This document shows, one piece after another, positions 18,661 through 30,079 of a stretch of 64,000 nucleotides of DNA. Position numbers and translations under genes: made by a program. The stretch comes from Rebecca billardiae RCC1528 (Eukaryota; Haptophyta), in assembly GCA_965240325.2 (NCBI GenBank), contig OZ251234.1:1426001-1490000 (forward strand), read 5' to 3'. Below the pieces are notes generated by a model, which did not search any database, was not told where the DNA came from, and saw nothing but the letters and a program-made list of their open reading frames with translations. Within the stretch, counting starts at the first letter, position 1. Each line of letters starts with the position of its first letter.

Positions 18661-21276
18661 TTACTGACTCGTTTCCGATGCGTTGTCCTCGGGCAGCTGC
18701 GCCCGTGCAGCCGGATCGGCGGCGGCGTCGGGATGCTCCGCCAACGCCTCGGCACCGCTGCCATCTTGCTCGGCGTCTCCTTCCGCACCCTCGTTGTCCC
18801 ACAGGCCCATCTCCATGTGCGTGCCGTCCGAGACCACGTCGGACGCGGCGGACGACGGCGTCTTCTTGAGCGCGGCCTCGCGCGCCGCCGGCAGCTGCAG
18901 CTGCGAGCGCAGCGACGGCACGAGGCGGATGAGCTCGCGGTACGCGCTGTCGACGAGCCCTGCCTCGTCGAACAGCGCGTTCGCCACCGCCCACTTCGCC
19001 ACCTCGCCCGCCGGCCCGGCGCCCACGCGCGCCGCGTACACGCAGAGCGTGCGCACGAGCTGCTCGTGGCACGGCGCGGACACGACCGCGAGCGGGATCA
19101 GCACCTTGTGCAGCGCCGCCTCGAACATCACGGGCGGCACGGGGCCCTGCGGCACCTCCGCGTCGGCCTCGTGCGCGCCGCCCTTCGCCGACCCCGCCGC
19201 CGCCGCCGACGCCGTGATCAGCTCGACGAGCGAGTAGATGAAGTCGAGGTGCTCCTCCACTCCCACCTCCGCCAGCGAGCCGGCGAGCGCAAACAGCCCC
19301 TCGCACCGCGCCTCGTCATGCGCGCGCGTGCGCTGCAGCGCGTAGTGGAGGGTGAGGCGGCGCGCGCTGGGCGAGCGCATGAGCACGTCGTCCGCGACGC
19401 TGCGCGCGCCCGGCGCCTTGCCCCGCGCCTCCGCCTGCCCGTCCGCCCCGCTGGCGTCGTCGGCGACGTCGGGGTCGTCAGCCGCCGCGGCATCGTCCGC
19501 GCCCTCGTCCGCGGGCTCGACCCAGCCGTCTGCCTCGTCGGCGCCCGCCTCGGCGAGCTCGGCGGCAGCCTCGGCCTCGGCGGCGAGGTGGCGGCCGCGC
19601 GCGCCGGCGGCCGCGCGCCGCGGCCGCTTGCTCGCTCGCTCGCCCTCGCTGCCCTCCCCGTCCGCGCCGGAGCCGGGCTCGACGCCCTCGCCGTTGGGCG
19701 CGGCCGGCTCGGTCGGCGCGGCCGGCTCGGCGCCGGGCGCGGCCGCGCTGCCCGCGAGCGCGGGCGCGTCCACCGCCCAGGCGGGGAGGATGCCGCAGCC
19801 GCGCGCGTCGTCCTCGGCGAGCATCTCGCACAGCCGCGGGTACACGTTCGCCACGAGCTCCTCGATCAGCCGGTCGTCCGCCGGCACCACCGCCTCGGCC
19901 TTGAGCAGCGCGGCCGTGCCGTGCGCGATCGCGAGCACGCGCGCGCCGAACAGCAGCACCTCGTCCGACGCGAACGCGCGCGTGAGCTTCCTGCGCGCGA
20001 GCCTCACGACGTCGGCGTACGGGTCGTCGGTGTGCTCGTCGTCCTCCTCCGTCTCGACGTCCTCCTCGTCGCTCGCGCGCGCGAACGCGCGCACGTCCTC
20101 GGGCACGTGCGCGCGCACGCTCGCGCCCACGAGCGCGGCGAGCCCCGCGCCCGCGCGCACGCCTCCGTCCACGCCTCCGTCGCTCTCGACGACGGCGGCC
20201 GCGGCGCGCACGAGGCTCTGGAGCCTCGAGAGCAGCGTGGAGCAGAGCGTGTGCAGCGCGTGCGGATCGCGCGCGACCATCGCGAGGTCGCCCAGCTCCT
20301 CCGCCGTGCGCGGCGCGCTCGCGCCGTGCGGCGGGATGAACGAGGCCATCTCGCGCGCCGCGCGCGTCGACACCTTGCGGTCTCGGATGGCCGCGTCCAT
20401 CGTCCAGCAGAAGCGGTGGGTGCGGTCCCACTGCGAGACGTGCGACGCGCCGGCGCTGGGCTCGCGGTCGTGCGCGCTCATCAGCACGGCCACGCGCAGC
20501 GTGCAGAACAGCCCGACCCCCGTGTTCACGAAGAGCGTGCGCATGAACCCGCACAGCATCAGGTACAGGCCGCGGTGCTCGCCCATCAGCCGCACCATCT
20601 CGCGCACGGACGCGTCGCCGTCGCGCCGGCGGCGCGGGGGCAGCCGGCCGGCCGGCGTGAGCTGGAGCACGTCGTTCGCGCCCGCCACGTTCCGCGCGTC
20701 CGCGATGAACTGCGACATCAGCGGGAACACCGCCTCGCGGAAGAGCTCCTCGCGCGTGCGCCAGATCTGCTGCCGCACCTCGAGCGGCGCGTGCACGTAG
20801 TTCTCCGGGAGGGCGAGGTGGCTGAGCAGGTGGGCGGGGAGCTTGCCCGAGCGCTCGAGGAGCCGCGTGCACACGGGCTTCATCTCGGGCGTGCCCATGA
20901 ACGGCACCACGCGGCACAGCAGCTCGAGCACGCGCGCCTGCGGCATGCGCTCGACCTCCTCGAGAAGCCGCGAGCGCACGCACTCCATCACGCCGACGCA
21001 CGAGTCCGCACGCCGCGCGCCGAGCAGGTCGAGGAACTCGAGCACCGGGCCGACGCTGGGGATGAACGCCGGCAGCGCCAGGCTCGAGTGCATCTCCTCG
21101 ATCACGGCCGCCGGGTCGCGCTCCGAGAGCGCGTCCGCGACGTAACGCCGCCCTGCCTCGCCCATGAGCAGCGGCTCCTCCCCGTCGGCGCCCTCGGCCG
21201 TGGCGAGGGCCGCGTCCGCGTCGTCGCCACCCACTGCGTCGCCGGCAACCATTCCCGCGGCCTCGTCGTCAGCCAT
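18661..21276 (-). CDS. NELFB: Negative elongation factor subunit B (NELF-B/COBRA1)
   Basis: 871 aa, intronless, from the ATG at 21276 (another ATG lies at 21297). In animals NELF-B is part of the complex that holds RNA polymerase II in promoter-proximal pausing. The homologous region includes LEFLDLLGARR, PLEVRQQIWRTREELF, LMGEHRGLYLMLCGFMRTLF, LFCTLRVAVLMSAHDREP, HRFCWTMDAAIRDRKVSTRA and HLDFIYSLVELITA, in the order seen in COBRA1. It is longer than the human protein (about 580 aa) because of an acidic/Ala-rich insert (about residues 500-640) holding an ASKRPRR basic cluster that could be a nuclear signal, plus N- and C-terminal disordered tails. Head to head with the sulfotransferase-like gene at 21514. 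Confidence 0.85.
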   Translation of the reverse strand: MADDEAAGMVAGDAVGGDDADAALATAEGADGEEPLLMGEAGRRYVADALSERDPAAVIEEMHSSLALPAFIPSVGPVLEFLDLLGARRADSCVGVMECVRSRLLEEVERMPQARVLELLCRVVPFMGTPEMKPVCTRLLERSGKLPAHLLSHLALPENYVHAPLEVRQQIWRTREELFREAVFPLMSQFIADARNVAGANDVLQLTPAGRLPPRRRRDGDASVREMVRLMGEHRGLYLMLCGFMRTLFVNTGVGLFCTLRVAVLMSAHDREPSAGASHVSQWDRTHRFCWTMDAAIRDRKVSTRAAREMASFIPPHGASAPRTAEELGDLAMVARDPHALHTLCSTLLSRLQSLVRAAAAVVESDGGVDGGVRAGAGLAALVGASVRAHVPEDVRAFARASDEEDVETEEDDEHTDDPYADVVRLARRKLTRAFASDEVLLFGARVLAIAHGTAALLKAEAVVPADDRLIEELVANVYPRLCEMLAEDDARGCGILPAWAVDAPALAGSAAAPGAEPAAPTEPAAPNGEGVEPGSGADGEGSEGERASKRPRRAAAGARGRHLAAEAEAAAELAEAGADEADGWVEPADEGADDAAAADDPDVADDASGADGQAEARGKAPGARSVADDVLMRSPSARRLTLHYALQRTRAHDEARCEGLFALAGSLAEVGVEEHLDFIYSLVELITASAAAAGSAKGGAHEADAEVPQGPVPPVMFEAALHKVLIPLAVVSAPCHEQLVRTLCVYAARVGAGPAGEVAKWAVANALFDEAGLVDSAYRELIRLVPSLRSQLQLPAAREAALKKTPSSAASDVVSDGTHMEMGLWDNEGAEGDAEQDGSGAEALAEHPDAAADPAARAQLPEDNASETSQ

Positions 21277-21513
21277 GGGCGTCGCGCTGATCGGCACGGC
21301 GGAGGTGGGCAGCCGACGACGAACGCGAGCGGCAAGTGCTTACTTACCATGTGTACGCCTTGGTCGAATGACGAAGCGTATCTCGCCTTCGGCGATTTTT
21401 ACGGCATCCAAGCACTTTCGGCTTTTTTCGCTCACCTCCGCGGGCGGGCAACGCACGCGACGCACGGGTCCGCACGGCGGAACCGGGTCCGCCGCTGCGA
21501 ACACGCGCTGCCG

Positions 21514-22353
21514 ATGCCGGGCTGGACCCTGCTGGTGGTCCTCCTTCAGTGGCATGGCTTCATGGCTCTTTCCGCGCACGCGCTGCGCGACCACGTCTTT
21601 TGCCTGGGCCCGATGAAGACAGGCACAACCACCCTGGCCGCCGTGTTGCGGCAGCGCGGCTATCACCCATGCCATGGCCACTGCAGCGGCGTCGGCGACA
21701 ACTGGGCAAGGGTGACAGCCAATCACAGACGGCAACCCCTCCTGGGATACGACGCATACATGGACCATGGCCAAACGGCGGACTTCCGCTGGCTCGCCCA
21801 GACCTTCCCGAAAGCCCGGTTCGTGCTCAACACGCGCGAGCTCAAGGCCTGGCTCGTCTCGCGGGCTGACCACGCGCGCCGGAATCGCGTGGCGGGCCAC
21901 TGCTCCGAGTGGGGGAAGATGTGCTCATCAGCCCCCTCGTACTTCGTCGACAACACAGACAAGACCATCCGGCACTGGGTCATCGACGAGGCGTTGCATC
22001 AGCACGACGTCCTCACCTACTTCAACTCGAGCCAGGCCCTGCGCAACCGATTCATCATGGTCGACGTGGAGGGCATGGCATCGAGCGACCTCAACCTCAT
22101 GCTCGACTGGGTGACGCGTTCCAACCCGCAGGGATCGCAGCGGGCACCAAAGCTGGTCATGAAGCCAGAAGATGTCCCGATGCACCGCCCCCAGCACAAG
22201 ACCAAGATTCCTGATGCGAACAGTCATGGCCACTCACCGGAGACGGTTCACCGCATCACCTCCTTGCTGAACCGGCTCGGGTGCACGGGTGCGTCCACGC
22301 ACTACCTCATCTACTCCGCGTGCGCGCAGAAGGCAAGGCGTCAGCCAGTGTGA
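21514..22353 (+). CDS. Secretory sulfotransferase-like protein
   Basis: 279 aa, no intron. The start at 21514 opens a signal peptide or anchor (MPGWTLLVVLLQWHGFMALSA). FCLGPMKTGTTTLAAVLRQRG is the PAPS 5'-phosphosulfate loop; FVLNTRELKAWLVSRADH fits the strand and Arg/Ser pair binding the 3'-phosphate. This is the short single-domain architecture seen in algal and invertebrate sulfotransferase-family proteins. The acceptor is unknown. It is not closely similar to the neighbour at 14116 beyond the PAPS motifs. Confidence 0.75.
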   Translation: MPGWTLLVVLLQWHGFMALSAHALRDHVFCLGPMKTGTTTLAAVLRQRGYHPCHGHCSGVGDNWARVTANHRRQPLLGYDAYMDHGQTADFRWLAQTFPKARFVLNTRELKAWLVSRADHARRNRVAGHCSEWGKMCSSAPSYFVDNTDKTIRHWVIDEALHQHDVLTYFNSSQALRNRFIMVDVEGMASSDLNLMLDWVTRSNPQGSQRAPKLVMKPEDVPMHRPQHKTKIPDANSHGHSPETVHRITSLLNRLGCTGASTHYLIYSACAQKARRQPV

Positions 22354-23204
22354 TGGCTTGTCAACTGGTGGCGGCGCAGAGCATGAGCAATGGCGCCGGA
22401 GCCCGGACGCCGCGGTCGACTCTGCTGCCGTCACTCTGCAAGACCCTGCTGAGTGCTGGCTGACACTGCATGCCAAACAGCAACATTGAGTGAGCAGACT
22501 GGCGGCCCGGTCTCCGCGACGAGCGAGCGCCGAGAAGACGACTCCACGCTCTAGTCCAGACACCCTGCTTGCCCGGCGCCCGGCCCGCCTCCGCCGCAGC
22601 AGGCAGCAGCGCTATGCACTACCGTACTACTAACATAGTCAAATACAGTATAGCTATAGCTATACGCCTGTCAATAGTTACGGAGTTACCGAATGAGTCG
22701 TCAATACGCAGCCTGCGCGCCGGACCCGCGCGGTACTGCTACTGCTAGCAGCCGAATAATATATATATTAAACGTCGATCGTTATATTGTTATATTATAA
22801 CTATTATTATGAATCGATCACGGACGCATGGCAGACTGCGCGCCCTGGGGCGGGCAGCCGGCGCCGGTCACGGTCTGAGCATTGGCATTGAGCCTCAGGC
22901 AGCGGCTCGAGATGTCATCACGTACTCCGCCAGCGGCGCCAGCCGATCGACGACAGGCGACAATACGGCATGGTCGATGATCGATGCAGGCGCAGAGACG
23001 GCGGCGACGAGCGAAGCTTGCGGTGCAGAGAGTGGGACACTTGGCATCCACAGCCGCTGGCCACGCGCGCCGCCGTCGCGGGTGCCTCAGCGCCCGCGCA
23101 GTGCCTCGCGCCGTGCGTGCGGCAGCCGCCATTCACGGCGACAGTGCAAGCAACGGTCGCCAGGCGTCGGTGGCAAGACCGTCGTCGGCCCAGGTCCCAG
23201 CGGC
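22354..23204. other. Intergenic, no gene supported
   Basis: Includes AT-rich DNA (22630-22680 and 22750-22815, the latter with TATATATATTAAA) between GC-rich flanks. Open frames on both strands from 22809 to 23475 show no motifs and overlap the 3' exon of the glycosyltransferase. Nothing codes convincingly. Confidence 0.45.
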
Positions 23205-24896
23205 TCACTTGCCTGCGATCAGAAGGTACAGCGCGATGCCATTCCGCACGAGGAAGGACCCAGCGATGAAGAGCGCGAGCACGACGTTTGAGAACAGGTC
23301 GATGATGAACCAGCGGAGCGACAGCCTGTACACAGCCCTCGACTCCTTTGCGTTGAGTGCCTTGTAGTGGTTCACCATCGCGCGCGTGTTCGTGCGCGAG
23401 TCGTAGAGGTCGACCGCGCGCTTCCGCCCTGCCTGGCCCATGCGCTGACGCAGAGCCTTGCCGTCCGGCACGCACAGCCTTCTCGCCGCCTGATAGTAGC
23501 CCTCCAGGTCACCGGCCGGCACCGTGTACCCGTGCACGCCTGCAGGCCGGCGGCGCGCGTCGGACGGCGCGCGATGTCGCGGTGAGCGCCAGGCGGACGG
23601 ACGCGCTCGCCACTCGCGGGCGCGTCGCCGCGGCACGTGAGCCCGGGGCTGCGGCGCACCGTCGTCGACGAGATGCGAGCCCGACGTGATGTCCACGATG
23701 CACGGCAGGCCGCTCGCCATCCCCTCGAGCGTCACGTTGCCGAAGGTCTCCACGCCGGACGGGAAGAGCAGCACGTCTGAAGACGCGTACATCACCGCCA
23801 GCTCGTCCGCCTCGATCCAGCCGACAAAGTGGAGGTTGGGCAGCGAGGCGCGCACCTGCTTGAGCTGTCTGCTGCCCAGGTCGTCCACGGCCTTGCCCGC
23901 GATCAGCGTGTGCACGCGAAACCCATCCGCCGCCAGCCTGTGCGAGCGGCGTCGGCGGGCGCGGCGCATCGCAGGGCTCAGTCAGCGCTTGGCACGCGCC
24001 GCGTCGGCGCGGCGCGTCGGCGCGTGACGCGGCCGGACGGGCGCGGCGCGGGCGGCGCGCGGCGGCGGGCGTGGCGGCAGGGCGTGCGGCACGCACCGGC
24101 GGACGACCTCGGCGAAGACGTCGAAGCGCTTCTCGACCACGATGCGGCTCGACCAGCAGAAGAGCACGTCGTCGTCGCCCACGCCGTGCTTGGCGCGGAA
24201 GCTGGCCGATCGCTTCTCCGGCGTGAAGACATCCGCCTTGATGCCGCGGCCCCAGACGCCCATGCGCTGCGGGCTGAATCCCAGCTCGGATGCCAGCTCG
24301 AGCCGCAGCTGCGCCGTCGGCACCAGCACGAGCGGCACCTGCAGGTAGAAGAACCACAGCCACCGCCTCACGATCGGCGTCGTGACGCTTGGCACCGGGT
24401 AGAACTGCGTGTACGTGTGGAAGTTGGAGTGCCACGTGGCGAGGCAGGGCACGTTGTGGCGGCCGGCCCACGAGATCGCAGCGAGCGCGCCGCCGTCCGG
24501 GCACGTGATGTGCATGATGTTCGGGTCGAACTCATTGAGCAGCGCCATCGCTTTTTGGCCGAGCATCTTGCCCACGACGTATCCCTCGCGCTCGCGCTCG
24601 GTGGCGTCCTCCTCGCCTGGCGGCTTGTAGGAGGGCATCGGAAAGTCCATGGCGGGGACCTCGATGATCTCATCCGCGCTCACCGTCCGGTCCGTGTGCC
24701 ACGCCCGCTCGTTGGGCACGGTCGTCAGAATCCGCACCTCGCCGCCGTGCTCCTTGACGTACGAGAGGATGCGGCGGACCGTGAGCGTCACGCCGTCCTC
24801 GTTGAAGAAGTTGGACGAGTAGATGGCGATGCGCAGCTCGCGGTCGGTCAAGTGACGCGGCGAGCCCGGCGGCAGCCTGCCGGGGCTCGCGCTCAT
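23205..24896 (-). CDS. GT4 glycosyltransferase (SQD2-like) with C-terminal membrane anchor
   Basis: Exons (leftward) are 24896..24097, 23937..23660 and 23539..23205, giving 470 aa; both introns are GT-AG with GTGCG donors. The GT-B N-terminal domain starts IAIYSSNFFNEDGVTLTVRR and contains NIMHITCPDGGALAAISWAG and LATWHSNFHTYTQFY. The C-terminal domain has the donor-site block DVLLFPSGVETFGNVTLEGMA with the E-x7-E pattern of family 4. The order resembles plastid sulfoquinovosyl/digalactosyl transferases and bacterial lipid glycosyltransferases. A final hydrophobic segment (LFSNVVLALFIAGSFLV, IALYLLIAG) suggests membrane attachment. The substrate is not certain. Confidence 0.8.
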
Positions 24897-25196
24897 CGGA
24901 GCAGAGGTGCTGCAGGCACGCGAGCGCGCGCGCCGCGATGCTCGCCGACCTCGAGCCCGCCGCCGCAGCGCACTCAACTGGCTCGGCCGCCGGAATGTGG
25001 GGCACTGGTCCGGACGAAGCGCTCGTTCCTCTTCCTGACGAGTCCGGAACGTTTCTTCCTGATGAGTTGCAGCCAGCGGCGGGGATTATGACACAGAGCA
25101 TTGTCATGGACTGTCGGTCACGTACCGTTAAGCGTTATCCTGCGGTGCGACGCCACACGCGTCACTTCTGACAGATGAGTCCTAATGCGTCAGACG

Positions 25197-26372
25197 TCAC
25201 TCGGACAACGAGAATCCCTTCGCGCGCACGGCAGCCTCGGTGCGCACCCACAGCTCTCGCTGCAGCGTGCCGTTCGTGGCTTGCGCGTGTGGCGGCGGGC
25301 TGACGAGCCGGCCGATCGGCTCGTAGTACCCGCCGGCCACGAGGTCGTCCATGGGCGCCGTCGCGAGCTGCAGCTGAGTGAGGGCGCCATCGGCCTGCGT
25401 GAATTGCGCGAGGCTGAAGAGAAAGCCGAAAAACGCGCCGAGTGCCTCGGCGACCGGGCCGTTGGCGCGCGCCTCTTCCTCCATGTGCGCCGTCATGTAC
25501 CGCCCCAGCTCCGTCTGGATGATGCCAGGATGGCAGCTCACGGCGCGCACCGCGACGCCGCGCGCGGCGTAGCGCGCATCGAGCTCTCGCGCGAACAGGA
25601 TGTTGGCGAGCTTGCTCTGGCCGTACGCGCGGCCGTCCTCGTAGTCAGGCGCGCGGCCCTCCCACGCGTCGAAGCGGATGCCCTCGGCGGGCGCGTTCAT
25701 CGAAGCGATCGACGAGACCACAACCACGCGCGCCGGCGCTGATGCCTCGAGCAGCGCCCCGAGACGGGCGGCGAGCAGCCAGTGGCCAACGTGGTTGATG
25801 CCGATGTGCGCCTCGAAGCCGTCCGCCGTCGCCTCGTAGCCGTACGTCATGCTGCGCCCGACGAAGCTCTCGCCCGGGCTCTTCATGACGCCCGCGTTCA
25901 GCACGAGGACGTGCAGCGGCCGCCGAAGAGCGGCGAACGCCTCTGCGCAAGCCTCCACGCTCGCCAGCGAGGCGAGGTCGACGACGAGCGCATGCACTTT
26001 TGCGGAGCCGTTCACGGCGGCTTCGATCGCGCGCACGGTGGCGTCAGCCTTGTTGCGCGTGCGCGCCGTGATGTACACCTCCGCGCCACGCTGTGCGAGT
26101 GCGCGCGCCGTCTCAAAGCCGATGCCAGTGTTCGCACCCGTGACGAGCGCGACCTGGCCACCGAGGTCTGGGATGTCCGCCTCGCGGAAGCCGCCTGGGC
26201 TCGTGTACTTGTGCACCCAGCCTCCGGCGGTGAACGAGAAGAAGAGCGGAATCGCGGCCGGCGGGACAGCTACTGCGAGGAGCGCGACGTACGCGGCACA
26301 GCGGAGCACGCCCCTACCGCCGCGAGGTGCCGACGGTGCCGAGGCCTTCGTCTTCGTCGCCGTCGTCGTCAT
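25197..26372 (-). CDS. Short-chain dehydrogenase/reductase, retinol dehydrogenase/WWOX-like
   Basis: 391 aa, intronless. The Rossmann fold has VALVTGANTGIGFETARALA (NAD(P)-binding TGxxxGIG), VDLASLASV, HVLVLNAGVM (NAG), the catalytic Ser in VVVVSSIASM and YGQSK (Tyr-x3-Lys). The N-terminus has a hydrophobic anchor (AYVALLAVAVPPAAIPLFF) before GGWVHKYTSPGGF, so it is probably membrane-bound. The substrate could be a retinoid-like, sterol or lipid alcohol, or a chlorophyll intermediate. Head to head with the gene at 26541 (168 bp). Confidence 0.85.
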   Translation of the reverse strand: MTTTATKTKASAPSAPRGGRGVLRCAAYVALLAVAVPPAAIPLFFSFTAGGWVHKYTSPGGFREADIPDLGGQVALVTGANTGIGFETARALAQRGAEVYITARTRNKADATVRAIEAAVNGSAKVHALVVDLASLASVEACAEAFAALRRPLHVLVLNAGVMKSPGESFVGRSMTYGYEATADGFEAHIGINHVGHWLLAARLGALLEASAPARVVVVSSIASMNAPAEGIRFDAWEGRAPDYEDGRAYGQSKLANILFARELDARYAARGVAVRAVSCHPGIIQTELGRYMTAHMEEEARANGPVAEALGAFFGFLFSLAQFTQADGALTQLQLATAPMDDLVAGGYYEPIGRLVSPPPHAQATNGTLQRELWVRTEAAVRAKGFSLSE

Positions 26373-26540
26373 GCGTGCGAATCTACTCGATCGGCTCTTC
26401 GCGAAGCTCGCGAGCGCTGCGCGCAGGCCGTTGCACCGGCGGGGAACTCGGCCCGGATTCCGCCAGAATGACCGGACCCCGCACGCCTGGCGGTCGGTCC
26501 GGCCCGACTTGTGGCCTGTCCGTGTGGGTCAGATCACACG

Positions 26541-28147
26541 ATGGCGCGCCTGGCGCGGACCACTCATGCGGCGCTGACCGTAGCGGCGTGCGTGGTGACG
26601 GTGGCCGGCCGGCCGCCTCTCAACGTCGCGCGTAATGGCAGCACGTGCGCCGGCACCGGCCTCCCGCCGCCGTGCGACGCGCACGCCGTCATCTCGATTG
26701 GGACGCGACCCATGTGCTTCCGTGTCTTCACAAACACGAGCTGGGAGGGGGTTGCGCTCGTCAGCGCGGCGGCCCTGCAGGAGGTGACGGGCGGCGGCGG
26801 CGAGCCGAGGGCCGATGCGCCCGAGCGCGAGTGGCAGGCGCTGGCCCGGGCGTACCCGCGGGCGCGCGTCTTCGTCTTCTGCGAGCCGATCGCGACCGGC
26901 GTGCACGCTGCTCTTCACCCGATCCGCCGCGAGCGCAAGCTGGACCTGATCATGATGCCGTCGCACCGGACGTACACGTGCGACACGAAGCTGCGCGAGC
27001 TGCGGCGCGGCGTGAGCTTGAGCGCCGCCAAGCAGTTCACGCACATCGTCGTCCTCTCCGCGCGGTACGGCGACGTGTGCGACGCGGCGGGGCTGCGCTC
27101 CAAGCTGCTGCTCTGGCCGTACCTGCAGGAGGCGCTCCCAGGCGAGGCGCCGATGGCGCCGACGCTCGCGGAGTGGGCTCGGAGGCGCGCCGAGCTCCGC
27201 GCCGACCGCTGGGCGCGCATGGCGAACGGCACCTTCCTCGCGCGCACCGGCTCGCCGTCGATCGTCTTCACCGGCGGGATCGCCGAGCGGCGGTTTGTCG
27301 AGCTGCTCCGCGCGGTCTCGGACACCGAGCTGTCGGTGCAGGTGTGGGGTGCCGACCACCGCAAGCTGCCCAGGCAGCTGTGCGAGCTCGGCGGGATGCG
27401 CGCGCCGCAGTGCGTCATCGTGGGCAAGCGGCCGGTGGAGCAGTTCAAAGCGGCGATGGACGAAGCCCTCCTCATCGCGGTCCCCCTCAAGCGTCCGGTG
27501 CGGCACCCACCCGCCCTCTCCCTCCCCTGCCGCTGCGCGCGCCTCCCCGGAGCGCGCGCGCGCGGGCCGCGGGCGGTGGACGTCGGTGAGCTCAGCGTAC
27601 ACACGCGCGCGCGCGTCCCTGTGCTGGCCCCGCGCGCGCCCCTGCGGCCGGCGCGGCCGGCGCGCAGCCGTCGAAGCCCATCACAGGCCTGACGACGGTC
27701 GTGGAGGCGATCCAGCGTAGCAAGACGGTCGCCGTGAGCTCCTTCCGGGAGACGTACGACGGCTACCTCGAGCACGAGCGCACGGGATTCAGGCTGGGCA
27801 GCGGCTGCGAGGCGTGGAAGTCGGTGCTGAACACGATGCTCGCCGCCGCGCGAGACGGCGCGGCGCTCGCGCGCATGGAGGAGCGCGTGCACGACGCGAG
27901 CGTGATGTACACGCGGGAGTGCTACCTGGCCCTCATGCGCTCGTGGCTGCAGCGCTGGGGCGTGACGGCCTGGCCCGATGCCATGAAGCCCAACCCGCCG
28001 TGCCCGCTCTTCGACAATCACGTGTTCGACAAGAGGCGCGGACCTTGGCGCGGCAACGCGAGTGCCGCATCGTCGTCGCCGCCTGAGAGGCTGCCGCTGC
28101 TGAAGGCATCCAAATGCCGCCCAGCGGGAAAGGTGATGATACGATAG
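26541..28147 (+). CDS. Secreted/Golgi GT-B-like glycosyltransferase
   Basis: Exons are 26541..27497 and 27668..28147 (478 aa); the intron is GT-AG with a GTGCGG donor and joins LLIAVPLKRP to PSKPITGLTTVVEAIQ in frame. A signal peptide (THAALTVAACVVTVAG) opens the protein. The first domain holds RVFVFCEP and FTHIVVLSARYGD. The second has SIVFTGGIAERRFVELL, VQVWGADHRKL and a donor-site-like GLTTVVEAIQRSKTVAVSSF followed by GYLEHERTGF, like the C-terminal lobe of GT-B enzymes. No specific family is recognised. Confidence 0.55.
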
Positions 28148-28176
28148 CGGCGCAACTGCCAATATAACTTCATTGA

Positions 28177-29033
<857 letters not shown>

Positions 29034-30047
29034 ATGGCGGGCTGGGTCGGCGGCCTACCGGCCTCAGGCCTGGCCACCGTGCCGGCACGTCTCTTGCCGG
29101 CCCTGGCAGCGCTGTTGGCGCTGCTGTCGGCCCCCGTGTGTGCCATCGACCTGGTGGACGGCGGTGCGCGCGCCGCCTCCGCGCGTGCGCATCCCACGCG
29201 CCTTTGCGCTTGCTGATCCACGGACGCCATGCGCGCGTGCGCGCCGCCGCCGCTCGGGCCGCCGCGCAGAATTCCAAACGATCGGCCTCGCCGCGTCGCA
29301 GGTGCGCGTGATCGACGCGTTCACGCCCACGCCCGACCAGCAGTTCCTCCTCCAGGTCTGGGACCGCGCGTCCACGGCGGACAGGCTGAACGTGTACGTG
29401 AACGTCGGCCCGCTCGCCGAGGTCGAAAGCTCGCTCTCGGTGGCCAACACGCTCACGCTCACGCGCGCGCAGTACCGCTCGCTCGAGCCGGTGGACTCGA
29501 CGTCGGCCGCGTGCAACGCCGCCGTCTCGGCCACCTGCGCGCTGTACCAGCTCTACCTCTCGCCGTGCGAGGTCGGCCAGAACTCGATCAAGATCGCCGT
29601 GCAGAACGAGGACTCGAGCAGCTCGGTGCAGGTGCGCATCGTGTACGAGGCGAGCGTCGCGCTCGCGTCGGCGGCGGACGCACAGCCGATCGTCGACGCC
29701 CCGGCCGCCCAGTTCGGCCACCCGCTCTACCGCTGGGAGCAGCGCACGGTGCTGCCGTCCGCCGAGTCGATCACGGTCACGCTCGGGTACGCCGGCCTGT
29801 GGTCGCCGCGCGGGCTCACGCTGTACGTGCGCCGGGGCGAGTGCCCGACGCTCACGGCGTTCGACTACGCGCTCGACGTGCAGCTGGCGAGGAAGTACCC
29901 GCTCTGCCCGTGCGGCGCGCCCAACTCGACGAACGCGCCGCTCCCGCCGCCGAGCCCGCCCTCGCCGCCGCCGTTTGCGCCGCCGCCGCTCCCGCCGCCC
30001 TTCCCGCCCTCGCCGCCGCCCGCCCCGCCGCCGCCGCCCGGCTCGCC

Positions 30048-30079
<32 letters not shown>

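Noticed and set aside
18733-21500. Very long rightward frame antisense to NELF-B
   Set aside because: Composition is Arg/Ala/His-dominated. Only the part from 21514 onward, beyond NELF-B, has real motifs (sulfotransferase).
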